Under the pieces are notes generated by a model. The model searched no databases. It saw only the letters and a list, made by a program, of their open reading frames with translations, and was not told the origin of the DNA. Positions 8,856 to 17,036 of a stretch of 64,000 nucleotides of DNA are shown here, piece by piece (within the stretch, counting starts at the first letter, position 1; each line of letters opens with the position of its first letter). The DNA comes from an uncultured Poribacteria bacterium (GTDB lineage: Bacteria; Poribacteria; WGA-4E; WGA-3G), in contig OX639973.1 in NCBI GenBank assembly GCA_951828385.1, positions 2,595,200 through 2,659,199 of the forward strand. Direction: 5' to 3'. The position numbers were made by a program, and so were the translations under genes.

Positions 8856-8884
8856 TTGACTCCTCCACATAAATAGTGTATACT
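8856..8884 (+). promoter_or_regulatory. Sigma-70-type promoter
   Basis: TTGACT (8856-8861), 17-nt spacer, TATACT (8879-8884). It would drive the small gene at 8965 and possibly argJ. The rest of the gap 8643-8964 holds only a short open segment ending at 8829 with no start of its own, possibly a gene remnant. Confidence 0.7.
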
Positions 8885-8964
8885 TTAGCAATACTGATTA
8901 TTGGTCATAAGAGGAACACTATTCGCTATAGGTATGGAGAAGTTTGACGTCTACTGATATCCCG

Positions 8965-9186
8965 ATGGCTGAAAAACAAAACTTATATGAAAAACATCTT
9001 CAGCGAATTATTGATAGCATAGGGACAGACCTGCTAAAAAAAATGACCCCAGAAGAACGCGTGCGTGGGTTGGCGGTTTCTGAAAGGTTAGCAGGACTTA
9101 GCTTAGAGGATTTACGCGCATTGGATCCGGAAGAAAAAGCAGCTCTCCTACAGGTGTTGAATCAGCCAGACAAAACACAGAACTAA
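8965..9186 (+). CDS. Small hypothetical protein with leucine/glutamate-rich repeat
   Basis: 73 residues from ATG 8965 (a TTG at 8944 is an alternative start). The sequence is charged and helical: two related heptad-like stretches, MTPEERVRGLAVSERLAG and LSLEDLRALDPEEKAALLQ. Tails with TPEERLAGLSPEER-type repeats occur at the end of larger unknown proteins in cyanobacteria and related groups, so this may be a free-standing or trimmed version of such a tail. No catalytic motif is seen. It is 36 bp upstream of argJ and shares its promoter by position. Confidence 0.6.
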   Translation: MAEKQNLYEKHLQRIIDSIGTDLLKKMTPEERVRGLAVSERLAGLSLEDLRALDPEEKAALLQVLNQPDKTQN

Positions 9187-9222
9187 ACAAGATTTATGTA
9201 AGGTAAACATGGAGGAGCGTTC

Positions 9223-10428
9223 ATGAAACAGATAGATGGCGGGATTACCCCTGTTTCGGGGGTCCGAGCAGCGGGTGTTCACGCCGGTATTAAAGCCACA
9301 GAAATAAAAGACATAGCACTTATCGTTACCGATACGCCGGCAACTGCTGCCGGGGTCTTCACAAAGAATAGCGTTACTGCCGCGCCTGTCATCGTCTGCC
9401 GCGAGCATCTCAGCGACGGTCAAGCACAAGCCGTTATTGTCAATAGCGGAAACGCCAACGCTTGTACAGGTGAGGTCGGCATGGCAAACGCACGACGGAT
9501 GGCTGCCGCAACAGCAGAACAGCTCGGTATAGATGCTGAGCTCGTGTTGGTATCCTCTACGGGCGTTATCGGACAGCAGTTGCCGATGGACAAAATCGAA
9601 AATGGAATTCGATCCGCCGCAAACGCGCTTAGCACCGAAGGTGGTGCCGATGCTGCAGAAGCGATTATGACGACCGATACGTATCCGAAATCTGTCGCTG
9701 TTGAGATTGAGATCAGGGGTACACCGGTGAGGATCGGCGGGATTGCCAAGGGGTCTGGCATGATCGCGCCGAATATGGCGACGATGCTCTCCTATCTGAC
9801 GACAGATGCTAAAATCAACGCTGAAACACTTCAGGCTGCGTTAAATCGCGTCGTAGATGATACCTACAATCTCTTAACAGTTGACACCGACCGCAGTACA
9901 AACGACACGGTCCTGATTCTGGCGACTGGACACGCGGACCATACCGAGATTGCTGCGGCAGAGGGAAAAGATTACGAGGCTTTTTGTGAGGGACTTCTGT
10001 GCGTCTGCACCGAATTGGTGAAGATGCTTGCCCGCGACGGTGAAGGCGCGACGAAACTCGTTGAGGTGGTCGTCAAACATGCGAACAACCGAGACGATGC
10101 AGAGAAAGCGGCACGTGCAGTTGCGGAGTCACCGCTCGTTAAAACGGCTGTCTTCGCCAACGATGCGAATTGGGGACGTATCATGATGGCGATCGGGAAA
10201 TCAGGGGCGGCATTTGACCCGTATCAGGTGGATGTCTGGCTCGCCGATTATCAACTCGTTAAGGATGGAATGGACGCTGGCTACGATGAAGACAAGGCGA
10301 CCGCCTTATTCGCGCAAGATCCGGTGCGTATCATGATTGATCTCTGTGCTGGTGACGCAGCCGTTACAATGTGGACATGCGATTACTCGTACGATTATAT
10401 CCGAATCAACGCTGATTATCGGACATAG
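9223..10428 (+). CDS. argJ: Bifunctional ornithine acetyltransferase / N-acetylglutamate synthase
   Basis: 401 residues. The self-cleavage region KGSGMIAPNMATML is present, with the catalytic nucleophile Thr187 following the Ala; the enzyme splits there into alpha and beta chains. GVFTKNSVTAAPVIVCRE, VNSGNANACTG and the C-terminal WGRIMMAIGKSGA are family marks. It transfers the acetyl group from N-acetylornithine to glutamate (step 5 linked to step 1 of the cyclic arginine pathway); whether it also uses acetyl-CoA cannot be told from sequence alone. The start follows GGAGG at the correct distance. No other arg gene is in this window. The retropepsin-like gene starts 27 bp downstream. Confidence 0.96.
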   Translation: MKQIDGGITPVSGVRAAGVHAGIKATEIKDIALIVTDTPATAAGVFTKNSVTAAPVIVCREHLSDGQAQAVIVNSGNANACTGEVGMANARRMAAATAEQLGIDAELVLVSSTGVIGQQLPMDKIENGIRSAANALSTEGGADAAEAIMTTDTYPKSVAVEIEIRGTPVRIGGIAKGSGMIAPNMATMLSYLTTDAKINAETLQAALNRVVDDTYNLLTVDTDRSTNDTVLILATGHADHTEIAAAEGKDYEAFCEGLLCVCTELVKMLARDGEGATKLVEVVVKHANNRDDAEKAARAVAESPLVKTAVFANDANWGRIMMAIGKSGAAFDPYQVDVWLADYQLVKDGMDAGYDEDKATALFAQDPVRIMIDLCAGDAAVTMWTCDYSYDYIRINADYRT

Positions 10429-10455
10429 TAGTTTATAGGAAGGATACTAAATACA

Positions 10456-10869
10456 ATGCGACACACAGCTGAAATCAAACTCGTAAATCTAAGAGATCTA
10501 CTTTTAATAGAAGCAGGTGCTATGAACCCCGAAGATGTGAGGCAGTTCACCGTTTCGGACGCGCTCGTTGATACTGGAGCAACACGTCTCTGCTTGCCAA
10601 CATCACTCATTGAACGACTCGGTCTCACACCTGTCAGTAAAAGGACTGCGCGGACCGCTACTGGCATCGTGGAACGTACCGTCTATTCTGAGGTTGAATA
10701 TACCCTTTTAGAACGAAGCAGCACCATCCGAGTAACCGATCTACCCGAAGGTTCACCGATACTCATTGGACACATGGTGTTGGAAGAATTAGACCTCTGC
10801 GTTGATATGAAAAAGGGACTCATCTACAACCCCGCACACGGGGACGATTGGATCGAAGAACAACTCTGA
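10456..10869 (+). CDS. Retropepsin-like (clan AA) aspartic protease
   Basis: 137 residues. The signature ALVDTGATRLCLPTSLIERLGL has the catalytic Asp in D-T-G-A with the following hydrophobic flap region and a conserved ILIGHMVLEELDL second half, which places it in the bacterial single-domain retropepsin-like group. Such proteins act as homodimers because each chain supplies one Asp. No signal peptide or membrane anchor is seen, so it is predicted cytosolic. Substrates of these free-standing proteins are unknown. It follows argJ by 27 bp in the same direction; co-transcription is possible but no functional link is obvious. Confidence 0.85.
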   Translation: MRHTAEIKLVNLRDLLLIEAGAMNPEDVRQFTVSDALVDTGATRLCLPTSLIERLGLTPVSKRTARTATGIVERTVYSEVEYTLLERSSTIRVTDLPEGSPILIGHMVLEELDLCVDMKKGLIYNPAHGDDWIEEQL

Positions 10870-10971
10870 ATGGATTAAACAGTATGAAACTGAACAGCAG
10901 ATTGGGTATGTCTCAGCGTTGTCAAAAATTTTAGCGAAAATCCAATTTTGACATTTAAATGAAAAATTAAT

Positions 10972-11000
10972 TTGACATTTAAAGGCAAATATATTAAACT
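10972..11000 (+). promoter_or_regulatory. Promoter of the tRNA cluster
   Basis: TTGACA (10972-10977), 17-nt spacer, TAAACT (10995-11000), about 50 bp before the first tRNA. Confidence 0.75.
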
Positions 11001-11052
11001 ATATATGCCTTTGACATCGCGGAATCTTTTCCGTGCGAATTGGCAAAATGAT

Positions 11053-11124
11053 GCGGGAGTAGCTCAGTGGTAGAGCTCCACCTTGCCAAGGTGGAGGTCA
11101 CGAGTTCAAATCTCGTCTCCCGCT
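11053..11124 (+). tRNA. tRNA-Gly (GCC)
   Basis: Acceptor GCGGGAG (11053-11059) pairs with CTCCCGC (11117-11123). The anticodon loop TTGCCAA between CCACC and GGTGG gives anticodon GCC. The T arm has GTTCAAATC. CCA is encoded at 11125-11127. Confidence 0.97.
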
Positions 11125-11133
11125 CCATCTTTT

Positions 11134-11205
11134 GGTGGCGTAGCCAAGTGGTAAGGCCAGGGCCTGCAAAGCTCTTACTCGTCGGTTCGATTCCGACCGC
11201 CACCT
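11134..11205 (+). tRNA. tRNA-Cys (GCA)
   Basis: Acceptor GGTGGCG (11134-11140) pairs with CGCCACC (11198-11204). Anticodon loop CTGCAAA gives GCA. T loop GGTTCGATTCC is canonical; CCA is encoded at 11206-11208. One G-T pair is in the anticodon stem. Confidence 0.96.
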
Positions 11206-11224
11206 CCATTCTTTTGCTCTAAAA

Positions 11225-11298
11225 GGGCGGTTAGCTCAGGTGGCTAGAGCGTTTGCTTGACATGCAAGAGGTCACAGGTTCAAGTCCTGTACCGCCCA
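11225..11298 (+). tRNA. tRNA-Val (GAC)
   Basis: Acceptor GGGCGGT (11225-11231) pairs with ACCGCCC (11291-11297). Anticodon loop TTGACAT gives GAC. Unlike its two neighbours it has no encoded CCA (ATCC follows). Confidence 0.95.
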
Positions 11299-11350
11299 TC
11301 CCCAAAAATTTTTGCGCCAACTAATTTCCGTTGCAAAGTTTCCTCAAAAC

Positions 11351-11399
11351 TGCACCGCTTTGTGCATTTTTTCACCCATTTGCCCCTTTTTGTGCAATT
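11351..11399 (+). promoter_or_regulatory. Enhancer-like sites upstream of the sigma-54 promoter
   Basis: An inverted repeat TGCAC-N6-GTGCA (11351-11366) and a second TTTTTGTGCAATT (11387-11399). The block CCCCTTTTTGTGCA is closely matched at 18625-18636 upstream of the other sigma-54 promoter. Distance to the -24 element is 48-96 bp. Confidence 0.5.
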
Positions 11400-11446
11400 C
11401 AAACGTTGATCGGTCAGATTTATCGGTGTATTTAGCGTATTTGGTA

Positions 11447-11463
11447 TTGGCATGGAAATTGCA
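11447..11463 (+). promoter_or_regulatory. Sigma-54 (-24/-12) promoter
   Basis: TTGGCATGGAAATTGCA has GG and GC separated by 10 nt with flanking TTGGCA and TTGC, matching the sigma-54 consensus. It precedes the LVIVD lipoprotein gene (start 11578) by about 115 bp. Confidence 0.65.
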
Positions 11464-11577
11464 AATATCTTCACCATGGGCAATAGCTGCAAATGTGCCA
11501 GCAGCACAGTGGTGCTTATTTCTGAAACCCTTAAGATTTTGTTTCGTATTTCTGAATGAAATTCAAATGGTGAAACA

Positions 11578-12744
11578 GTGCGAAGAATTTTTATTAATTC
11601 AACTTTTGCTTTTGTGATTGCAACGCTCATTGTTGTTATCCATACGGGTTGCGGTTTGAGCGGTCTTGCGCAAAACCGAAAATCTGTTACCACCACAAAA
11701 ACACAAGAGAGTGCTTTCATTGTTGTAGACACTACGGATGTGAAAAACCCGACAGTTGCGGGTTCTATTCCGCTGCCGTTCCGTGTCGGTCCAAACAACA
11801 ATGTCGTCTTTTCGGGGAAGTACGCTTACGTTACGACAGCACAGCACCTGCACATCATCGAACTTTCTGACCCTCAGCATCCATCCTATATGACATCTCT
11901 CGTGTTCCCCGTTAAAATTGGCAAAACCCGTGTATCTGGACATCAAGTCTTTGTTGCAAGTCGTCATAAACTTTATCTCGTTGATATTTCAAATCCAACT
12001 CGCCCAACACTTGAATCTACCGTGAGTTTAGACCAGAGAAAAAAAGTAAAAGACTTTGATGTCCATGAATCTTACCTATATGTTATGGATACCGATGACC
12101 ATCTGCACATCTTTGATTTAGCAGGCAAGAACGTTCAATTTGTTGAGGCTCTCACAATGCCTAATTTCTGGTTTTTAGGGCTTATACCCAAGGGACCCAC
12201 AGTAAAACCGATTAATAGACCCAAGTCTTGGCAAGTACTACTTGCATATCAAAATGGCAACTTCTTGGAGTTATGTGGTGGTAAATATGAAAAGATCCGG
12301 TTTTCAAAGGATTATCTGGTATTTGCTAACTATAGAGACTCAAATCCAGATATTACGATTGTCTGGCCAAGAGCACACTACGTGCGTCGTGGCGGTATGC
12401 TTGAGCACTACGACGTGACGGGAAACTGTCTCGCGCATCTCTACACGGTCAATCTCGGAAAACGTACAGATGTTTATGCCGCTGACGCAGGAAACGTGCT
12501 TTTGGTCGCTCAAGACCAGTGGAGCCATAAGATATCCGCTGAAGATAAAGTGGGTGCTCTTACAGATTTTCAAATTTCAGGGGATCGGCTTTATGCCTTA
12601 AACGCAAAGGGTTTCTTCTCTATTATTGACCTTGTTGAAAGTCACACAGATCGGTTTTTATCTGTCACAACCCTCGGAACGTTTCACCCGATCAGCATAG
12701 CCGTTGGTGAAAACCATGCTGGTGTGCTATGTGATTTGGAATAA
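11578..12744 (+). CDS. LVIVD-repeat lipoprotein
   Basis: 388 residues from a GTG start; no in-frame ATG exists upstream of the signal sequence. The N-terminus RRIFINSTFAFVIATLIVV ends in HTGCG, a lipobox-like cleavage site at about residue 25. The body has beta-propeller strands of the LVIVD type: FIVVDTTDVKNPTVAGS, LHIIELSDPQHPSYM, LYLVDISNPTRPTLEST, LHIFDLAG, FSIIDLVES. Such repeats usually form surface-exposed or periplasmic propellers that bind partners rather than catalyse. It stands alone behind a sigma-54-type promoter, so expression is probably conditional on an enhancer-binding activator. Function unknown. Confidence 0.8.
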   Translation: MRRIFINSTFAFVIATLIVVIHTGCGLSGLAQNRKSVTTTKTQESAFIVVDTTDVKNPTVAGSIPLPFRVGPNNNVVFSGKYAYVTTAQHLHIIELSDPQHPSYMTSLVFPVKIGKTRVSGHQVFVASRHKLYLVDISNPTRPTLESTVSLDQRKKVKDFDVHESYLYVMDTDDHLHIFDLAGKNVQFVEALTMPNFWFLGLIPKGPTVKPINRPKSWQVLLAYQNGNFLELCGGKYEKIRFSKDYLVFANYRDSNPDITIVWPRAHYVRRGGMLEHYDVTGNCLAHLYTVNLGKRTDVYAADAGNVLLVAQDQWSHKISAEDKVGALTDFQISGDRLYALNAKGFFSIIDLVESHTDRFLSVTTLGTFHPISIAVGENHAGVLCDLE

Positions 12745-12838
12745 CAGTGTCCTTTACATAGTAGACCTTACCATTACTCCCTATCACTCCAATGACACCC
12801 ACCCAAAATGAACCGGTTTTAATCTCACGGGTTTTTAA

Positions 12839-12868
12839 TTGGCATTCCCCCTTTAAATCGTGTAAAAT
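12839..12868 (+). promoter_or_regulatory. Candidate promoter for thrS
   Basis: TTGGCA (12839-12844), 18-nt spacer, TAAAAT (12863-12868), about 90 bp before the ATG. No T-box-like leader is visible. Confidence 0.45.
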
Positions 12869-12959
12869 TATTTCGTAAACGATGGCGAGAAAAAGACGTT
12901 AAGTCTATTAAGACCAATTTTGAAACCTATACGAATGAACATATAGAGAGTAAACCTCA

Positions 12960-14747
12960 ATGCGTGACCCCAATCAACCCGAAGACTATGGACAACGCTT
13001 ACGCCATTCGACCGCGCATATCATGGCGTATGCAGTACAACAACTCTTTCCAGATGGCGAACGTACCGTTAAGCTCGCGATCGGACCCCCGATCGAAAAC
13101 GAGTTCTATTACGATATGGATGTGCCACGTCCGCTTACACCCGACGATTTCCCTGAGATCGAAAAGCACATGAAGGCGATGATCAAAGCGAATGTGCCTT
13201 TTGAACAGGAGACCTGGAGCTACGACGATGCCCGTGAATGGTTCGGTGAACGAGACCAAAAATTCAAGCTCGAATTAATCGACGGGATCTCTGACCGAGA
13301 AGTCAGCGCAAGCGATGAAGGTGTCGCTGACGAAGGCGTATCTATCTATCACAACGGCGATTTCACGGACCTTTGCAAGGGGCCGCACGTCGAAAAAACA
13401 AGCGAATGCCGGTATTTCAAACTGCTCCGCGTTTCTGGAGCCTATTGGCGCGGTGATAGCAATCGCGAGCAGTTGCAACGCATTTACGGTACCGCATGGG
13501 AGACCAAAGCCGACCTTCAGGCATACTTGACACAACGCGAAGAAGCCGCCAAGCGCGATCATCGGAAACTCGGACGCGAGTTGGAACTCTTTCAGATGCA
13601 TCCGGAATCGCCCGGCAGTGCATTTTGGCTGCCCAAAGGCGCGTTTATCTATAACCTCTTGTCTGAAAAGGTGCGGAAACTCTATCTCAGCGAAGGCTAT
13701 CAGGAGGTACGGACACCCCTGATCTACGATAGCAGCCTCTGGAAAACATCTGGGCATTGGGAACACTATAAAGACGATATGTTTGTCGTTGAAAGCGAAG
13801 ATGGCAATTCGGTCAGTGCACTCAAACCGATGAACTGCCCGGCGCACATGCTCATTTATAAAAGCGTGCGCCATAGTTACCGAGACCTGCCCTACCGCCT
13901 GCACGACCAAGGCGTGTTGCACCGCAACGAAGCCACAGGCACACTAACGGGTTTATCGCGCGTCCGCCAGATGTGTCAAGATGATGCACACAACTTCGTC
14001 ACCGAAGACCAGATCGCAGATGAATACGAGCGTATCCTTGGGCTCTTCCAGCGGATTTACGGCACTTTCGATTTACCGTTCCGATGCGATTTGAGCACAC
14101 GCAACCCGGAGAAGTTTATGGGGGATGTGGAGGTCTGGAATCGCGCAGAAACAATTCTTGAGGATGTACTAAAAAACAATCAGGTTGAGCACACTATTGA
14201 TCCCGGCGAGGCGGCATTCTACGGGCCTAAACTCGATTTTCAAGTCCGAGATTCGCTCAACCGCGATGTGCAATGCGCCACCGTGCAACTCGATTTCCAG
14301 TTGCCCGAACGGTTTGATCTCATCTATGTCGCACCCGACGGGTCTGAAAAGCGGCCTGTGGTGATTCATCGCGCGATTTGTGGGAGTTTTGAGCGGTTCA
14401 TCGCGATGCTCATTGAGCATTATGCGGGTGCCTTTCCGACATGGCTCTCTCCTGTCCAGTGTGTTGTGATGACGATTAGCCAACGCTTCGTTGACTACGG
14501 TAGAGAGGTCGAGCAACTTCTGTCGCAAAAAAGGTGTCGTGTTACGTTGGATAATAGCGATGACAAGATCGGCGCGAAGATTCGTCAAGCCCGCTTGCAA
14601 CGTGTGCCGTATATGCTAATTATTGGTGGGCGTGAGGCGGAGAGTCGCACTGTCAGTGTCCGGAGTCGCGATGAAGGCGACATCGGCGCGATGGCACTTG
14701 ATACGTTCGTCGACAAAATTGTTCAGGAAACCGACTTAGATTTCTAA
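12960..14747 (+). CDS. thrS: Threonyl-tRNA synthetase lacking the TGS domain
   Basis: 595 residues against about 640 for E. coli ThrS; the N-terminal TGS domain is absent and the protein begins directly in the editing domain. HSTAHIMAYAVQQLFPDG (17-34) carries the editing HxxxH, and GPHVEKTSECRYFKLLRVSG is the second editing segment. The class II core shows FWLPKGAFIYN, LKPMNCPAHMLIYK (Zn-binding Cys), HRNEATGTLTGLSRVRQMCQDDAH (motif 2 region; see residues 320-343) and HRAICGSFERF (motif 3). The C-terminal HGTP anticodon domain is complete (PVQCVVMTI to the end). It charges tRNA-Thr. TGS-free ThrS versions are known in some bacteria, so this is not a truncation by itself. Confidence 0.96.
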   Translation: MRDPNQPEDYGQRLRHSTAHIMAYAVQQLFPDGERTVKLAIGPPIENEFYYDMDVPRPLTPDDFPEIEKHMKAMIKANVPFEQETWSYDDAREWFGERDQKFKLELIDGISDREVSASDEGVADEGVSIYHNGDFTDLCKGPHVEKTSECRYFKLLRVSGAYWRGDSNREQLQRIYGTAWETKADLQAYLTQREEAAKRDHRKLGRELELFQMHPESPGSAFWLPKGAFIYNLLSEKVRKLYLSEGYQEVRTPLIYDSSLWKTSGHWEHYKDDMFVVESEDGNSVSALKPMNCPAHMLIYKSVRHSYRDLPYRLHDQGVLHRNEATGTLTGLSRVRQMCQDDAHNFVTEDQIADEYERILGLFQRIYGTFDLPFRCDLSTRNPEKFMGDVEVWNRAETILEDVLKNNQVEHTIDPGEAAFYGPKLDFQVRDSLNRDVQCATVQLDFQLPERFDLIYVAPDGSEKRPVVIHRAICGSFERFIAMLIEHYAGAFPTWLSPVQCVVMTISQRFVDYGREVEQLLSQKRCRVTLDNSDDKIGAKIRQARLQRVPYMLIIGGREAESRTVSVRSRDEGDIGAMALDTFVDKIVQETDLDF

Positions 14748-14751
14748 GGAG

Positions 14752-14904
14752 GGTTGTCGGTTGTCAGTTCGGTTTTTCTGCGAAAAACCTTTCAGTTGTC
14801 AGAGGAATAGTTGTCAATTGTCAGTTTGCCTCGCAGTGAGAGTTGTCAGTTACAAGAGACCTCTTAACCGATAACTGATAACCGATAACTGATAACTATT
14901 AAAA
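14752..14904. repeat. Dispersed inverted-repeat element (GTTGTCAGTT / AACTGATAAC)
   Basis: The left side has several GTTGTCAGTT-like units (14753 to 14853), the centre is AGAGACCTCTTAAC, and the right side has AACCGATAACTGATAACC units ending at 14900. The two sides are inverted copies, so the transcript can form one long stem. Sister elements are at 37251-37395 and, diverged, at 57756-57826. Confidence 0.7.
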
Positions 14905-14918
14905 AAGGAGTACTTCTA

Positions 14919-15551
14919 ATGTATAAGATAATGGCAGCCGAGACTGCTGTCTATAAATACACAATCTACGCTGTACTAATGGGGATTATCGTTTTTAGCG
15001 GTTGCAGTGCCTCTAAACAGGTTACCCGCGTTGATGCCGATACCACAATAGACCTGTCTGGACGTTGGAACGATACCGATTCCCGCATGGTAGCAGATGA
15101 GATGATTGACGACTGTTTGAACCACCCGTGGATTAACAACCACGGCATGAATACCGGTGGCAAACCCGCCGTTATTGTCGGGGGCATCCGTAATAAGAGC
15201 ATGGAACATATCCCCGTTGCGACATTTATAACAGATATTGAGCGTGCCTTTATCAACACAGGCAAAGTCCGCCCTGTTTCCAGTTCAGGCGAGCGCAGCG
15301 AAATTCGCGAAGAACGCGCCGACCAAGGGGAACACGCTTCACTCGAAACGGTTAAACGGATGGGACAAGAACTCGGTGCCGATTATATGATGACCGGTGA
15401 AATCAACACCATCGAAGATCGTGTGGAAGGCAAACAGGTCGTTTTCTATCAGACGGATCTCACGTTGACGAACATTGAAACCAACGAGAAGGTCTGGATC
15501 GGTCAGAAAGAAATTAAAAAGTTTATCGGACGAGGCAAGTTTAAACCATAA
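14919..15551 (+). CDS. LpoB-type lipoprotein (penicillin-binding protein activator family)
   Basis: 210 residues. Lipoprotein signal with YAVLMGIIVFSGCSAS, lipidated Cys at about 29. The remainder matches the LpoB/YcfM fold pattern: DLSGRWNDTDSRMVADEMI, IVGGIRNKSMEHIPV, FITDIERAFINTGKVRPVSS, MGQELGADYMMTGEI and EKVWIGQKEIKKFIGR. In enterobacteria LpoB is an outer-membrane lipoprotein that activates PBP1B across the periplasm; in other phyla the fold is kept but the partner is unproven. It follows GGAG and is 100 bp upstream of a COG3014-type lipoprotein gene, a pairing seen in many Gram-negative genomes, which supports a joint role at the cell envelope. Confidence 0.85.
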   Translation: MYKIMAAETAVYKYTIYAVLMGIIVFSGCSASKQVTRVDADTTIDLSGRWNDTDSRMVADEMIDDCLNHPWINNHGMNTGGKPAVIVGGIRNKSMEHIPVATFITDIERAFINTGKVRPVSSSGERSEIREERADQGEHASLETVKRMGQELGADYMMTGEINTIEDRVEGKQVVFYQTDLTLTNIETNEKVWIGQKEIKKFIGRGKFKP

Positions 15552-15600
15552 TAGGTCTGTTTGGGTGGATCTCTTGCTTGCCTTGTTGATCCTATTTGTT

Positions 15601-15624
15601 TGGACGGGTACCCGTGCCCGTCCA
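15601..15624. repeat. Short palindrome between the two lipoprotein genes
   Basis: TGGACGGG (15601-15608) and CCCGTCCA (15617-15624) with an 8-nt loop that itself contains GTACCCGTG. No T-run follows, so it looks like a REP-type element and not a terminator. Confidence 0.5.
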
Positions 15625-15652
15625 CCACAATTTTTAAGACGTATGGAGGCAA

Positions 15653-17005
15653 ATGATTAAAACACTTCCTTTTCTGCTTATTATCTCTTTGATGATAGGG
15701 TGCGCTGGCTATAAGTTCCAAGAAGTCGTAGAGCCGTTGGAGAAAGGGCAACCAGATAATGCGTACACCTATCTTCAAAAACACGCCCCGAAAAATCCGG
15801 ATATTCCATACCAATTCGAGCTCGGATTAGTCGCGCATTACGCCAACCATTTTGCGGAAAGTAATGCAGCACTGGATTTAGGGGGAGATATTGCAGAGGA
15901 CCGCTATACCAAAAGTGTTTCAAAAGAATTAGGTTCACTGGTCACATCCGACAAGTTGCGCCCATACTCCGCTACCCAGTATGAACGACTTGTGAGCCAC
16001 TACTATCGCGCGCTCAACTACGTCTACTTAAATCAATTGGACGGTGCCTTGGTAGAAAGCCGCCGTGCCACGGCTTTAATCAACTACTTCAAGGGTGAAG
16101 ATGAGAAGTACGATTTCTTCGGAACCGGGTTTCTGGCATACCTTTCTGGTATGTTTTTTGAAGCCTCAGGCGAATGGAATGATGCGCTTATCTCTTACAA
16201 GCAAGCCGCGGAATACTATCAAAACGCCGCGGAGAAAACCGGTGTAGTGATGCCTCCCGACATCGGCAACGCATTGGTACGGTTGACACGCAGACTTGGA
16301 TTTACCGATGAATTTGAACACTACCAGAACCAGTACGGTAAACCGACCGAACACCGGGAAAACTACGGTGAACTGATTCTCTTTTACGAAAGTGGCTACG
16401 TTCCACCTAAGGGTCAGGAAACTTTGATGTTTCCGATCCTTAAAAAAGACGATGTAGAAGATGAAAAATTTGTTCCGACATTGATAGGACGTGAAGGGAT
16501 GGTCGAAGGGATAGATTTTGAGGATGTCGAATTAGAATATCTCCTACGCGTTGCGATCCCGACAATTGGCTCCCAGCGTCCGCGCTTTGTAGGAATTGAG
16601 GTTACAGTTGAAAAACAGAAGCCAGCGAGTGGTGTGCTTGTAGAGGACGTAGAAAACATCGCGATTGAAACCTTCAATGCAGAACGTCCTATCATCCTCT
16701 TACGAACGTTAGTGCGTGCTGTAGGGAAATACCTGCTCACCCGACAGGCGAAGAAGCAAAATGAAGCCTTAGGTTTGCTTACGAACCTCGCCGGCGTTTT
16801 GACAGAGCAGGCGGATACCCGTTCTTGGCAAATGCTGCCCAATCAGATTTTTATGGTACGGATGCCGCTCCCCGCAGGCACGCATACGCTCAATCTCTCC
16901 TTTTTAGACGCGAACGGACAGGTACTTCAACGTGAACCGAATGGTCCAGAAGTTGAGATCCGCCCGAATCGGATAACCTTTTGGAATCACCGAACATACA
17001 AATAA
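15653..17005 (+). CDS. COG3014-type TPR lipoprotein
   Basis: 450 residues. Signal MIKTLPFLLIISLMIGCAGY has a clear lipobox (M-I-G-C, Cys at 17). The N-terminal 200 residues are helical with TPR-like pairs (FELGLVAHYANHFAESNAAL, LNYVYLNQLDGALVESRRAT, ASGEWNDALISYKQAAEYY). The second half has beta-rich LLRVAIPTIGSQRP and a C-terminal AGTHTLNLSFLDANG segment. COG3014 proteins are uncharacterised predicted lipoproteins commonly next to LpoB-like genes, as here. The start follows GGAGG. The role is unknown; the context suggests the outer envelope or peptidoglycan synthesis. Confidence 0.82.
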   Translation: MIKTLPFLLIISLMIGCAGYKFQEVVEPLEKGQPDNAYTYLQKHAPKNPDIPYQFELGLVAHYANHFAESNAALDLGGDIAEDRYTKSVSKELGSLVTSDKLRPYSATQYERLVSHYYRALNYVYLNQLDGALVESRRATALINYFKGEDEKYDFFGTGFLAYLSGMFFEASGEWNDALISYKQAAEYYQNAAEKTGVVMPPDIGNALVRLTRRLGFTDEFEHYQNQYGKPTEHRENYGELILFYESGYVPPKGQETLMFPILKKDDVEDEKFVPTLIGREGMVEGIDFEDVELEYLLRVAIPTIGSQRPRFVGIEVTVEKQKPASGVLVEDVENIAIETFNAERPIILLRTLVRAVGKYLLTRQAKKQNEALGLLTNLAGVLTEQADTRSWQMLPNQIFMVRMPLPAGTHTLNLSFLDANGQVLQREPNGPEVEIRPNRITFWNHRTYK

Positions 17006-17036
17006 ACTTCTCCAGATCGCGACATAGGCTAAAAAT

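Noticed and set aside
12745-12959. T-box leader before thrS
   Set aside because: No specifier stem, T-box sequence or terminator/antiterminator pair was seen.
13275-13922. A 215-codon minus-strand frame inside thrS
   Set aside because: Lies opposite catalytic motifs of thrS.
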